NCBI RefSeq assembly: GCF_000315625.1
Contig: NW_005434667.1
Coordinates: 462,527 to 526,526, forward strand
Length of the DNA stretch: 64,000 bases
Source: Guillardia theta CCMP2712
Taxonomy: Eukaryota; Cryptophyceae; Pyrenomonadales; Geminigeraceae
Direction of reading: 5' to 3'
In this document: in pieces, positions 1 through 11,575 of the stretch
Position numbering within the stretch: the stretch's first letter is position 1
Layout of the letters: each line of letters begins with the position of its first letter
Translations under genes and position numbers: made by a program
Notes under the pieces: model-generated
Told to the model about the DNA's origin: nothing
Databases searched by the model: none
What the model saw: only the letters and a program-made list of their open reading frames with translations

Positions 1-448
1 TTTCTCGCTCCAGTGCTGAGTACTGCTCTAGGATGTCCTGATGAGCCCTCTGCAAGGGAGAGCTTTGATAAGACAAACCCCCAGTTGCCTGCAGCACCAA
101 GGAGCTCAACTCCTGCAGCTTCTTGGCGGTCTTGTTTCGAGTCTGAGGGCTGAGATTCTTCTCCACATCCTGCAGTTGTCCGCTCCTCAAGCTCTCGGTG
201 ATCTGATCGATGATGGTTCGCACGTAGCTCAGCTCTGCACAGGCCTCGCATTTCACCAGGTGGGCGGAGACTCCAACCCTCGACTCCTCGTCCACCTGCT
301 CATGTCTGCCCCGATCCCGGGGTTGCGCTCGTCGTTGACGATGTTTGGTCTGATGCTCCTGCGCCTCCTCCTTGTTCTCGCTCTCGCGTGAGACGCCATG
401 GCCCACGAACTGCTCGGGGTTTGCATCCTGCAAGTCTGTGCGCTGCAT
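1..448 (-). CDS. Partial gene, hypothetical charged/coiled-coil protein
   Basis: One open frame on the minus strand runs from an ATG at 448 to the window edge without a stop, so the 3' end is missing. The product is rich in Gln, Glu and Arg. It holds a possible metal-binding CEAC pair near residue 71, followed by a helical, heptad-like stretch (DQITESLRSGQL, then KKLQELSSLV). No family is recognised. A stop lies in frame a short way upstream of the ATG, but an intron acceptor just before it would allow earlier exons, so the start is provisional. The overlapping plus-strand frames look like shadows. Confidence 0.4.
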   Translation of the reverse strand, partial: MQRTDLQDANPEQFVGHGVSRESENKEEAQEHQTKHRQRRAQPRDRGRHEQVDEESRVGVSAHLVKCEACAELSYVRTIIDQITESLRSGQLQDVEKNLSPQTRNKTAKKLQELSSLVLQATGGLSYQSSPLQRAHQDILEQYSALERE

Positions 449-854
449 GGGGGCCTCATCCTGATCAGCGTCGCGGTCAGTTGTGAAAGCTCAGAAACAC
501 TCGCAACCTTGTCGCCATGTTCAGCAGGAAAGAGCTCAAGACACGTTGCGCCTTGTCGCACTGTCAGTTCTAGCAAGGAAAACACCGCAGCATCTCACAG
601 TCAAACATACTTTCCCTTTCACTTTCATCTGGATCTCTTGGAGACATGTGAACATTTTCTTTGGGGAATTCTTGAAACAAGTTCGTATCCTTACGGAGGA
701 ATTCAGTCAGAATCTGATCATCCAACTTACACTATCACCTTATATTCCACTATTTCATCGTTCATGACCGGTGGCTCTTTCTCCTTGAGCCCCAACAAGC
801 GATATTTCTCGTAGGTCTCAGGGAGCTGTGCGGTACATCAGGAGCTGTGGGTTG
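449..854. other. Intergenic, no gene recognised
   Basis: This stretch lies between the partial gene at the window start and the 3' end of the SPRY gene. Short plus-strand frames cross it, but their products have no domain and no coding character that I can see. It probably holds the upstream region or 5' exons of the first gene. Confidence 0.4.
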
Positions 855-1750
855 CTACATGCAAGCGGTGAGTCTATCAACCTCTTTGAAGTCTTCTGAG
901 TCCAAGCTGACATGATTGTCTTCGGACTTGTCCATTATCATGCAGCTGGAATGCTGTGGAACGCCAAAAATGTCATCCTGATGTCTTCATATCACTAGTA
1001 GGGCATCTCTCACCGTCCCATCCATGTAACAACAGAATCTCAGGTCATCATCTGGGAGGTCTTGTATTTCTCCGATCACAAAACTGTCCCTCCTGGTCAG
1101 ATGAAGTCAATCTTCTCCAAGTCTCGATGGATTGTTGTACAGGAACTTGACGGTGTGATCCATGTGATCGAATTCAACAGAGATCTTATCGCCCAAGGAC
1201 AAAGGATCCAAAGTTTCATCTTCGAATTCTTTTCCATCACACAGAAATCCCTTCAATCAATTTTCAGGCAATCATCTCACGTCAGATTGATGCACCTTGT
1301 TCAATACAAACCATGCCGAGCCGGATGGTAGTCGACGCAAAGAGTCATCAAGAGGTACTGAAGCTTTCTGTTCGACTAGTTCAAGAAGATAATACTAGTA
1401 ATTCTAGGAATACCGCAACGCCCACAGCAAAGTATTTGCAGTCTCCTTCAAAAACAACTTCCATACTTTGGACTTTTGGTACAGAGCCAAAAGATCCGGA
1501 CAAAGCAACAGAAAAATCTAGTGGAAGATCAAAAAATATGTTTGATGTTAAGCGTTGGCCTACCTGGGATGTTCGAAACCTTTTCTACTTTCAGACCCTC
1601 TCTCTGTATCTTCATTCCATCCCCGCACAAGGCCCATCGAACAGAATAACTGGAAACCATGACCAGTTGCTGTCAACAAATCCTAGAATGCTAGAGCTCC
1701 TGCCGTCAGTGCATGATAACAATCAGCCTGTAAAGGAAATTCAAACATGA
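855..1750 (-). CDS. SPRY-domain protein, short introns, 5' end unresolved
   Basis: Minus-strand exons assemble into a SPRY (B30.2-like) beta fold. In order they give FEGDCKYFAVGVA, VEQKASVPLDDSLRRLPSG, then GFLCDGKEFEDETLDPLSLG and DKISVEFDHMDHTVKFL, then FVIGEIQDLPDDDLRFC, and a tail that stops at 855. The GDKISVEFDHMDHTVKF strand pair and the DDDLRFC strand are typical of SPRY. An apparent in-frame stop after KFLYNN disappears if a 56-nt GT-AG intron is removed, which joins KFL to FVIGEI. The junction after AVGVA and all exons above about 1650 are not settled. SPRY domains usually bind proteins; no partner can be inferred. The plus-strand ORF at 1313-1750 is antisense and rejected. Confidence 0.6.
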
Positions 1751-2092
1751 AAAGGATTCTTTGAGGTATCATTTGCGTATGCTGCTGACCTTCTATGTAT
1801 TCTTGACGTTTATCTTATATCACTTTGATCTCACACTCCCCGTTACTACCTTCTACTCGCTCTGCACTGCAAAACAATTCAGATGACGGATGTTATGTTT
1901 GTTTGGAGAAAATTACAAAGACACGAGGAAAGAGAGAAAAAAGGAGGGAGGGAAGGAGCGGACGGATGTGAAGGGGGCGGGCGGGCGGGCGGGGGACGGG
2001 CGGGAGGGAACAGAAGTTCAACATAGGGGTGGCTGCAAGAGAGTAGGTAAAACGTGGGGAGGGAAAGGTAGGTAGGTGAGAGAGGGAGCAGG

Positions 2093-2285
2093 ATGGGAGC
2101 ACGAGGGAGCGAGCAGGAGGGGAGCAGGAGGGGAGCAGGAGGGGAGCAGGAGGGGAGGGAGCAGGAGGGGAGGGAGCAGGAGGGGAGCAGGAGGGAGCAG
2201 GAGGGGAGCAGGAGGGGAGCAGGAGGGGAGCAGGAGGGAGGAAGGAGGGAGGAAGGAGGGGGAGGGAGTAGGAGGAGGGAAGAGC
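2093..2285. repeat. Purine-rich tandem repeat (AGGGGAGCAGG type)
   Basis: Imperfect copies of an 11-nt purine unit (ggggagcagga) are arranged head to tail, then degrade into GGGAGGAA runs. Three or four frames stay open through it and give Gly/Arg/Glu-rich products, which is a low-complexity artefact. It lies in the gap between the SPRY gene and the HEAT-repeat gene. The rest of 1751-2444 shows no gene. Confidence 0.8.
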
Positions 2286-2444
2286 CTTGAAGAGCAACCC
2301 TGTGCCAAAAACTTGAGATGTGATCAGAAACTTTTGAGCAATATTTTCAAGAACATTTTCAAATTACATCAGTAAAATTCAAATATTAGCCATAGTCTTT
2401 TTAAAATCTAATTTCATTCTCATCTTGCCGGTAGTATCGGAGCG

Positions 2445-5079
2445 ATGGCTCGGGAGGCGTTGGATACAGCGCTAGAGTTGTTGGTGATGGCGGAGGAGGC
2501 GAGCTTGAGGAGCAGGAGAACAGTCGGATCATCATCCTTCGCATCTGATGCCTCCAGCAACCCTCCTCCTTCCAACGCCAACTTGTCTTCATTCCTTGCC
2601 TCGTCCTCCTCTTCCTCTATCTTCACAAAACCCATCCTTTCGTCGAAGAGAATGATGAGCAACGCACGGAGAAGGTCTTCAGTGCATTCGCATGCTCCCT
2701 CTTGGCTGAAATGGATGAGGAATGGAGCTCAAATGTTGGACACAACCATGGAAAAGCTCAAAGACGATTCCCAAACCATCGAAAGAAAGATCATGGATGC
2801 CTCAAAGCGGCTAAACCAAGGGATACAAGGTTTTGCCATGGGGAAGTATGATTTGACACAGGAAGAGATTGTTGGGATTCTTGACATTCTGAGGATTGTT
2901 GTCATTCCAAACATTGAAGGGAGGATGAAGACAATAAAGAGAATCATATCAGAAATCAAAACTTCGGGGGTTCAGGAATACAAGGAATATTTCGATAGCC
3001 CGTCGAGGGATTTATTCTTCTACGAGAATGAACTTGAAAAAAGAAGCATCCAGCTAGAAGCTTCGTCAAAGGATATCGTAATCCTGAGCAGGAAACTCAT
3101 TGAAGGAAAGAAAAACCATGCTGACGACACACAACGGGCAAAGAAGTTGACAACGTCATTGTATCATTCAGCATCTCGTTCGAAGCTTGATTCTCCATCT
3201 AACAAGACGAAAGCGAATGCATTCGACGCGGAAAAGGTACTGTCATTACTGCAAAGTAAGAAACCATCAGACAAGCTGGTTGGAATACAAGCAATCAATC
3301 ATCAATTGCTCGTCAATTGGGATAGTGCTCGGATCGAACTTTTCCTCCAAGAACTGTTTTCATGCCTTTCAAACGTCAATAGTATGGTTCGGAAAAGTTC
3401 GCTTGATCTAATACCTGATTTGTTTCATAACATACCGGTGATTATAAGGGCATACGAAGAAGATCAAACCTTATCTCAAGAAGAAAAGACCATTATCGAG
3501 CAGAATATCTTGGATCAAAAAATACTTAGCAAATGTTTGCAAAGTGTAGACCATCACGGACTAGAGATGAAACAAACTCTCATAAGCCTGCTGGGAAACA
3601 TCGTTTGGTCGAAAGACTTGGAATCTTTGAGTCGAATGCATTCTTTCCTCGAGGATCCTTCTCCTTATGTGCGCAAAACAACAATCATATCCTTGGCAAA
3701 AATTGTTTTTCCAGAGGGGTGCACAGAAACATTTCATCGAACAGCTCAATTGCAGTACGACAAGGAATGGCTCGTCCGCGTTGAGTTGTGCACTTCACTT
3801 CCAAAGATGGCAGGGTTGGTTGCTGATGATAGTTGCAAAGCTGCTGTCAAACGGTCCATGGAGGACGATGAAGATGAAGAAGGCTTTGGAATGAGCCATT
3901 CGTACAATGTGTTTGAAATGGATTTGGATGTTGCAAAAAGCTCTCCTTCCGTGAAAAGTGAGCGAACTATGAAGGTGAGGATGTATCACCCTGATAAGAT
4001 TGACAAAGACAAGATGAAGAAGAGCCTGCTCGATATCATTGTAAGAATGTTAGATGATGACTCGTGGAATGTTCGCCGAGCAGCAGTGAAAGTTTTTGCA
4101 ACATTTGCTCATAAGGGGAAAAAGACCACAGAGACTCTCTTCCCTCTTTGTGAAGATCCCAAACTCCAAGTCTGTAAAACAACTTTCGAGTGCATTCCCA
4201 GAACAATTTCTCAAAAGACTTCAGAGTACAACGAAACAGTGCTTGCATTGCTAACAATCTTAGTGTCAAACATGAAGGACTCCCGGTCCAAAGGTTCTGC
4301 TCCTCTCTTTTTGAGTTGTTAGTGAACTTCTTGCTGCTGCAGACCTGAAGGACCTGATAGTCGAGAAGCGCAAGGCTGAAATCAGTGACTTTGCTCTGAC
4401 CTGCATCCTACAAGTTGCAAAGAAGGACAACGCTCTGGTCATCAACGGTGACAGATTGTTCATGGCACCGAGGTGTCTTCTAATTTCAAAACTGCAGAGT
4501 TCGTCCGAATCCTTGAAACGAATCACAACCCAGTAATGATTATCTCTGTTCTAGAAGTTTGGCCCAAGTTGATTTCTCCTTCGGATAATCTGAACGGTAA
4601 AGCTGTCCTGACGATATCGACTGTGCTGACCTTGCGAAGCCATGAGACCCGTCTTGAATCTGCTCTGCTCCAATGAAGAGGTCGTCAGAAAACAAGTCGC
4701 TACCATTTGTCCCATGCTGTTGTCAAATCCACCCAGCAGGTCGTTAGTTTTGAGATTATGAATGATCGGATTTCGACGTTTCTAACAGGAATTTGCAGTG
4801 ACATCGTTTCATTTCTTGTTGTTTTCCTTTCACATGAAAACATTTCTGTCAGAAAAGCAGCGATTGCGGTTCTTCAAGTATGTGATACCCCAATGGATTC
4901 CTATCATGATGCGATTCCAGGACATATCTGGTCTCAATGGCGAAGAATTAAAGAGCCGGCGTGCTCAACTACAGAAGATAGCCTTCGGATCCAAAGAGAC
5001 GATTGAAGTGTTGTCGGGAGAAGGGAGGCTGATATCAGACGGATTGAATGAGGTCATGCAGGAGCTTGATATGTCTTGA
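2445..5079 (+). CDS. HEAT-repeat protein, 6 exons resolved
   Basis: The exons are 2445-4293, 4343-4447, 4498-4596, 4640-4739, 4799-4877 and 4921-5079. The five introns are 43-59 nt with GT-AG ends, and every phase agrees, giving 796 residues. The first 60 residues are Ser-rich. A helical region follows, and then repeated helix pairs of HEAT/ARM type, for example SSYVRK-like PSPYVRKTTIISLAK, DDSWNVRRAAVKVFATFA, SNEEVVRKQVATICPML and ENISVRKAAIAVLQ. Such solenoids act as scaffolds in microtubule, chromatin and transport complexes; which applies here cannot be told. The last exon has an alternative donor at 5053: a 52-nt phase-0 intron would join it to 5105 (EEERMLSRHG) and extend the protein into the next feature. 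Confidence 0.75.
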
Positions 5080-5104
5080 ATGCAGCCTGTGAGTTCAGTT
5101 GCAG

Positions 5105-7166
5105 GAAGAAGAGAGGATGTTGAGCAGGCACGGCAACGACTTCGTAGCCAAAGGACTGGTCTGCGAGATGATCAAGGTACTCGAATGTCTTGGTGGGAGG
5201 TCGAGTGAAGGAAGGCAGGGCACAAGTGGGTTAGAATCGAGTCACTGGAAGCGAAGGATTCTCCTTCTCAATCAGTACGGTATGCTCCCTCTGATGGGCC
5301 CGTGCGCTTGTGAGGGTCTTGAATCAGGCGAAGTCTGGCTCGCGTCCATGAATCATTTGCTCGATCCGATTCAAATCATCGCCAGGAACTCCGACATCGT
5401 CGTTACCAAGTTGCAGTTCGGGTCGCTCTTCCAATCGGCTCTCCGTATCGATGTAGCTGGTGCGATCCTCTTCACGTGTGCGCTCGTGACATGCGGCGTG
5501 CCTGAGGTCAGATGGAAATCAGACTGAGACGTACAACTTGGGTTTCATCACGAGAGAAGAGTTTGTCGGCAAGCTGAAGTTTTCTGCGATGTTGTGAAAT
5601 CTGACTCCCGCTTTCTAGCTTGGCTCTGTGATTTCATAGAGATCGAGAAGAAAAACTCTCGTAGCAATGTGCGAAAAAGAAAGGATGAACATCGTCGTGT
5701 TGATTACAACATGGTAATTGATTTTTAAGAAACAGGGAACAAGGTTGACTGAATTTGTAACAGACAAAATATGAAGAAAATTACTATGGCAAGACAGAGA
5801 TGGCACTGGATCAATTCATAACTGAGTTGATGACTCCAAAGCTTGTAATGACAAGTCCGGACTTGACGAAACTCTGATTCGATTCTTATCAGACCTCAAT
5901 AGGCGACAGGCAGAGCTCAGATAGAATGAGAATTCTAGTCGAGAGATTGAACAATCTCGTCACTGATAAGGAGGTGAATGCTGATGAATCGGTTGATCTG
6001 ATCGCGCATGCTAAGAAGGGAATCTTTAGCTGTTCTTTCGGTTTGCAGATGACTCTCAGCGACTAAACGACAGAAATCTTCGAAACCAGAACACGATCAC
6101 GAACTTTGAGAGTGCAAAGATGAGCATCACCGAGCTGATTCGAATGTTGAAACATTTCGATGTATGAATTTGAGCTAACGAAGCAGATCACCTGATCATT
6201 GAGCAGTTGTTTGGAACTTACTTCAGTCCCAAACAAGTGAGCGAAGCATGGAAGATCGCAAACTCTGGCGAAGGACCCAGCGAGGATCACGACAACCTAC
6301 AGGTGAAGTTGTTGATGTGGTGCTGGCGAGTTGAGACGAGTCAAGATGGACTGGGAAGAGTTTCAAGTCTGTATCAAGACGCTAGGAAAGCAGGTTATTC
6401 GTCTTTCTCTCTCAGAGTTTTCTTGCTGAAGTTCTCGATCAGGCGGGTATTGATGTGCAATCCGAAGAAGACGAAAGATTCAAAGTGCCTCCTCGCCTGT
6501 GCACCTCAAAATCTGACCTGTCTGCTTGATAGAACCTTCAGAAGTATCAGATCACAGAGGTCAAGAACTTGCTCTTGCAGCACTGGAATGATTTTCAGCT
6601 CTTTGCTCGATATTGCGCTGGTTATCATGGAAGCGAGGGGGATTGACGATTGACAACGTGACAGGAACTCAAAAGGGAGCGGCAAAGAATCTAGTGCAAG
6701 CTATTGGCAAAAGTAGATAGTGGAAGGCCGAAGCTTTGGGTACTGACATGCTGAAAGAACGGATGAAATCAATGGACTTCAAGGAATTCATCGAGTTGTG
6801 TGAGCATATCAAACTCTTTCCGCGTGTAATGTCAAAGGTAAGACAGCATGAAAGGAGGGTATACAATGACAGGATTCAGGCTAAACTCGCAAAGCACTTT
6901 GAAACTGCCAACTCATTTGTTGAGCTCCGAGATGAAGTGAGAGTTCTTCAAACTGAGTTGAAATGGTTTTGATTTCTCTTCAGGACCGGCACGAGTTCTC
7001 ATTTGAAGAATACAAGTACGTCATGATTCAAATTGCAAGGGAGCTGGGTGTGAAGATAATCGTATGTGAGCATTCGATCTGAGCAATGGATTCACAACTA
7101 CTGCAGGTCAACGGTCGAGATTTGACAGCGAAACTCTTTATAGCTGAGATAACGGACAAGACATGA
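5105..7166 (+). CDS. Multi-exon gene or 3' continuation of the HEAT gene, EF-hand-like
   Basis: Short coding-like exons are scattered here with stops between them, matching the roughly 50-nt introns of the gene before. Recognisable pieces are EEERMLSRHGNDFVAKGLV (5105-5176), TYNLGFITREEFVGKLK (near 5529-5579), SMDFKEFIELCEHIKLFP (near 6770-6825), DRHEFSFEEYKYVMIQIA (near 6985-7040), and DLTAKLFIAEITDKT with a stop at 7166. GFITREEF, MDFKEFIE and FSFEEY resemble the second half of EF-hand loops, so a calmodulin-like calcium-binding region is possible, but no complete 12-residue loop was confirmed. It could be a separate gene or the C-terminal part of the HEAT protein. Exon borders are not resolved. 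Confidence 0.45.
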
Positions 7167-7308
7167 TGATATCTGTTGAATCGAATAATGTGTCATACTG
7201 TATCAATAATCTGTTTGGGGGCGCTTGGAAGGTTATGTAAAAATAGTCGAAGGTCTTGTGGAATCGGTTCCTGCATCCAGTCACTGAGAGTCATAAAGCT
7301 CGACATGG

Positions 7309-8792
7309 TCAAGTGATAAAAGAAAGCACCTCTACGATAACCTCCTGGTTCTTGACAGGGTGCAGTAGCGAAAGCCTCCAAGCATGCAAGCACAGCCTCG
7401 GTAGTCCATACCTGCACCTTTTATCAGCCCCTGGCAAGACGCTCTCAGCGCGCTGACTGTTCCCGGAAGGCTGTGTTGATTCTTCCTTTGCCGTAGGAGG
7501 TATCGCCCAGAATGTTCAGCTGCAGGTCTAGCTGGGGTCAGCGCCCCTTGCCTCCTAACTGCAACTGACCCTGCAGGTGTCTCCGGATCTGATGTCTCCG
7601 TCCTGTGTACAGGGTTGCCTGTAGTTTCACAATCAACAGCCAGCAGGGAAGCAAGGGAGAGAGAGCGAGGAGCAGGGAGAGCGAGGAAAGGGAAAGCTTC
7701 GAGTGAAGTGAACTTCACCTTGAGGATCGAGACCGTCACGTTGCGCGTGAATCTCTTCTCCTCTCCTGATATGCTGGACTCCTCGATCCAAGTCCCATCC
7801 TCCATCTTCACCATGAGCGGTTCGTCAATCTCAACCTGCAAGCTTGCAGTCAGTGCAAATCCTTCACGTTCCCCTCCATCACCTCAAAACTCGCTAGCCG
7901 CTGGAAGCTGGTCTTGCATTCTCTGACCGTCCTGTCCTTGCTGTCTCTATCGGTTCTGCGGGAAGAGAAGAAGACCTTCAGCTTGTCTCATGTTCATGTC
8001 TGACAACTTACAAAGGTTTGTCGCAAACAAATTCATCTTTTTCAGGTACCCCACGCACAATGCAAATGTATTGTTTCTGAGCGTTGTACAACGCTTTCTT
8101 TCATCTCACATCAGCTGCTCACACATATCAACTCTTGTCACCTGTGCAAGAGCTGCCATCTCAGAATTTTTAGCAAACAGGACCAATCCCGAGGTCGCGC
8201 GATCCAGTCGGTTCACCATGTAGATTTGTTTCTTGACTAGATCTCGAACAATCTGTAGAAGAAAGACCTTGTCTTGACGAGAAACATAAGACTTGTGTAC
8301 CAGAAGGTTACCAGGCTTGCTGACAACCAGCAAATCATCATCCTCATAGCAAACTTTGACCTTCGAAGCCATATCCGCATATTGCTCTTCGAGTGACATC
8401 GCTGACTCGTCCTCATCCCCCTCATCCGCTTCCTGATCCTGATCCCCTTCCTCGTTCTCATGCATGAGGGTAACGCTAAGTCGGAGAGAGCCAGGAGGGC
8501 ATCTGAGCATCCTCCGCTCCCACAAGAAGCCTCGTGACTTCGCTTGCTTGAACATCAACGCCGGGCCACGAGACAGCATGACAGGCGGTCGCGCCACCAG
8601 CGTCTTGTGGGACCCTGACGCCCACAGCAAAGACAGGCGGGAGCTACACGCTGTGAGGGAGGAGGAGGAGGAGGAGGAGAAGGCTGAAACTCCCTGCACC
8701 ACCAGCATCGCCGCGCACGCCACCCGCCCGGTTGTGCGCATAGCAACAAGCAACATTGGAGTATGGACAGGGGTGAAGGGGTCCACATTCAA
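7309..8792 (-). CDS. TruC/RluA-family pseudouridine synthase, plastid-targeted
   Basis: This enzyme family isomerises uridine to pseudouridine in tRNA or rRNA. The N-terminus has a hydrophobic signal (MLVVQGVSA) followed by Phe and a Ser run, a bipartite plastid presequence with the Phe rule. The catalytic motif is NRLDRATSGLVLFAK; the Asp is kept, but Asn stands where His is usual. Later exons carry TGRRHQIRRHL, GDTSYGKGR and LCLHAWRLSLLHPV, all in TruC order, and the gene ends at 7309. Exons 8792-8142, 8097-8012, 7955-7883 and 7835-7719 are phase-checked, and the next starts at 7618. The junction after RRHL is not resolved with standard GT-AG ends. It points away from the RRM gene across a 330-nt gap. 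The most likely site of action is the plastid stroma. Confidence 0.85.
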
Positions 8793-9119
8793 TTTAGATG
8801 CTTGGCTGGTTTGAAGGGGTAGGGTAGGGGTAGGGGATGAGGGACCACGATTTCACGTGCGAAAATGTCGGGCGGAGAGGGGGAGATGGGACGGGAACGA
8901 GGGCAAGGGAGGGAGGAAGGGAGGGAGAGACGGGAGGAGACGAGGGGTTGAGAGGAGCAAGAGGGAGGATACGGCAGGTGGGGCGTCAAAAGTAGCGCAC
9001 AAGGAGAAGAAGAGGATTAGAGATACAGGAAATGAACGAATCATAGCAGTACGATGTAGCGAGGAGGGGAAGTGAAGATGGATTCTGATCTTATGTAAAG
9101 GTGACGAACGCGTGAAATC
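8793..9119. promoter_or_regulatory. Divergent promoter gap
   Basis: This gap separates two divergent starts, the pseudouridine synthase (minus) and the RRM protein (plus), so it should hold both promoters. It is purine-rich on the plus strand, with GGGAGGAAGGGAGGGAG-like runs near 8909-8930. I see no convincing TATA box. Confidence 0.4.
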
Positions 9120-11127
9120 ATGTCGAAGACAAAGTCCCGAAAACAAGTGGAAGTGGAAGTGGAAGAAAAGAAAGAGACGATCGTTGAAAAGAAGACAAAA
9201 CGGAAACAAGTGAACGAGGATCAGGATCACGCAGAAGGATCAGCAACCAAGAAGAAGAAGGGTGGCGCCGACAAAGGATCAAACGCTAGCAAACAGAAGG
9301 CAATGGACGGTGAAGAAGAAGCAAAGCACAAAGACCCTGCTGATCACAAGAAGAAGAAAGATGGCAATAGTAGCAACACCCCTTCGAACAAGAAGAAGGA
9401 GAAACCAGCAAAGAACTCGAACAAATCACAATCAGCGTCTTCTTCCAACAAGATCCATCCCGTGCTTGTGAGAGGCTTGTTCGATGTCAGCGTCGCGGAC
9501 CTGCAGGATCTGTTCAGCGAGTGCGGTCAGACTCGGCAAGTGAAGATCAAGGGGAACGGAAAAGCGATCGTCGAGTTCAACGATAAGGCAGCAGCTCATA
9601 CAGCGATGAGTCTCAATGGGACGGAAATCGATGGGAAAGTTCTCAAAGTCTCGAAACTGCCGCCAGAGGAGGCGACAGGAGCCCAGGACGAGAAGGAGGA
9701 CGACGGGTACTCGACCTCTGTGTGCATCAACAGTGTCCCGCCGGGTACGACAGTGCAGGAGGTGAAGGAGGCATGCTTGAAGCACGGAGGGGTGGTGAAG
9801 GTGAAGATGGACAAGAAGAGGGATGGAGTTGCCTTCTGTGAGTTCGAGGAGAAAGACGCTGCTCGTCAGGTGCGTCCTCGCGTGCAGAAAGCAGGCCTGA
9901 CCCCTCGCAGGCCGCGAAGAAGAGTATCAGGATAGGAAGGACTCTGTGCAAGACCGTCCAGCTGAAACAAGAGTCTGTCAAAGGGTGAGCTGCAACGAGG
10001 AGGAGGAGGAGGAGAGAGGAGAGAGGGGAGGAGCGAGAGGAGAGGAGAGGAGGAGCTTTTTCGTTTTGGTCCTGATCGGTTTGACCAGACCTGAGGTAGA
10101 GAAGAAGGAAACTTTGACAGCGAAGGCAAAGAAAAACATGCAGACAACTGTGTTAGTGAAGAAGCTGAGCGAAGATGTCGACACAGTAAGATCCGATGAA
10201 ATGACATCTCCCTCTCCCTGCTCTCATCCTGTCCCACCTACCAACCATCCCTCTTTTACCTTCTTCTACTTGTTTACCTGACTTGGGTACGCAAGAAAAT
10301 TCTCTCAGAGTTCTTCTCCAAGTGCGGTGAGGCAATGGAAGTTCGAATGGCGTCAGCTCATGGCGAGAAGATTGCTTTCATTAAGTTTGGAACAAAGACA
10401 GGTGCCTTTCTCCTCCTATCCCCTCTCTACTCCGTTGTCCTGTTCACCTTCACCTTGCATCTCCTCTCCTCTCCTCTCCTCTCCTCTCCTCTCCTCTCCT
10501 CTCCTCTCCTCTCCTCTCCTCTCCTCTCCTCTCCTCTCCTCTCCTCTCCTCTCCTCTCCTCTCCTCTCCTCTCCTCTCTACTCCTCTCTGCTCCTCTCCT
10601 CTCCAACTGCTCACAGCCCCAGTCTTTCTGTCTTAATGTTGTTGATCGCATCCGTCAGCCTTCAGGAAGGCGTTGAAGATGAAAGGAACGGAGCTGAAGG
10701 GGATGAAACTACTTGTGTCTGCTGCCAAGAACGTCACTGAGCGAAGTGAAGCGCAAGAGCATCAGAAGCGACCGAAACCTGCCTCCTGCCGCACTATCAT
10801 CGTCAAGAATCTTCCCTACGCCATCGGAGACACTGAGGAGAAGATAAAGAACAAGATCAAGAGAGTTTTCAAGGTATCGCTTCCTCGCCTCCCTCCTCTC
10901 CATCTCCCTCCCACCCTCCTCCCCTCTCTCTTCCCCTCCTCTTCTCATTCTCTCGTGTCCTCAGGTGTGCGGAACTGTCAAGGACGTCAGGCCCTTCATG
11001 GAGAGGAAGCAGAATGGGGAGGATCCGACATTCAAGGTCTCACGCTCGCTCGCTCGCTCCCATTCTTCCTTACTTCCCCTCTCCTCCCTCCTTCCCCTCC
11101 TTCCCTCCCTCCCTCCCATCCCATCCT

Positions 11128-11160
<33 letters not shown>

Positions 11161-11533
11161 CCAGCATAAATCCATCCTCTCCCTCCCTTCCTTCTCACTT
11201 TCTGCCTCAATCCTTCTATTAGCGTCTATGCCATGTTCGCCCACCATTGACAGCCCAGCAGGGGATGGCGTATGTTGAATTCAACGAGTCTGAGGCTGCA
11301 GATGCGGCGCTTAAGATGAACGGTGAGCACGCGGAGAGGAGGAGAGGCCGAGAGGGAGTGGGGCAAGGCGAAGCAGCGCAGGCAGTGAACGAGCTGCAGG
11401 TCGAGACAACGATGGTCGGCCGATGAAGATTGACTGGGCGGACAACAAGGAGATTGCCCTCAAGAAGAAGTTCGGAACAGGAAAGATCCCCCCCAAGCCT
11501 AGCGTTGGAAAGAAAGGAAAGAAGCAAGAATGA
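9120..11533 (+). CDS. Four-RRM nucleolar-type RNA-binding protein
   Basis: The first 110 residues are a Lys/Glu-rich tail with basic KKKK blocks, probably nuclear or nucleolar targeting. Four RRMs follow. RRM1 has VLVRGLFDVSVADLQDLF and GKAIVEF. RRM2 has TSVCINSVPPGTTVQEV and GVAFCEF. RRM3 has TTVLVKKLSEDV and IAFIKF. RRM4 has CRTIIVKNLPYAIGD and GMAYVEF, ending in a basic KKGKKQE tail. At least eight exons are spliced; several introns are long C/T-rich microsatellites. The layout resembles nucleolin and RBM28/Nop4, which act in ribosome assembly; the exact orthologue is not clear. The stop is at 11531-11533. Introns with clean ends include 9870-9914 and the one after EDVDT. Confidence 0.85.
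10461..10577. repeat. (CTCCT)n microsatellite inside an RRM-gene intron
   Basis: More than 20 near-perfect copies of the 5-mer ctcct lie in the intron between the RRM3 exons. Open frames through it (Leu-Ser-Ser-Pro repeats) are artefacts. A related purine array on the other strand sits at 50480-50612. Confidence 0.95.
11129..11162. repeat. (CTGC)n microsatellite in an intron
   Basis: About eight copies of the tetramer cctg lie in the intron between the two exons that carry most of RRM4 of the four-RRM gene. The flanks are C/T-rich. Confidence 0.9.
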
Positions 11534-11575
11534 AGATGAAGTTGTAAGATGAAATCTCCAGCAATCACTAGCCCA

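Noticed and set aside
1100-1200. SPRY region read as a pseudogene because of an in-frame TGA
   Set aside because: A 56-nt GT-AG intron removes the stop and joins KFL to FVIGEI in frame.
1313-1750. Plus-strand ORF of 145 residues
   Set aside because: Antisense to exons of the SPRY gene, which give a recognisable fold.
4294-4342. HEAT gene ending at 4322 as a complete ORF
   Set aside because: The stop lies in a 49-nt intron; the next exon continues the HEAT pattern in phase.
8464-8814. Plus-strand ORF over the TruC-like presequence
   Set aside because: Antisense shadow; the minus strand has a coherent presequence and enzyme motifs.
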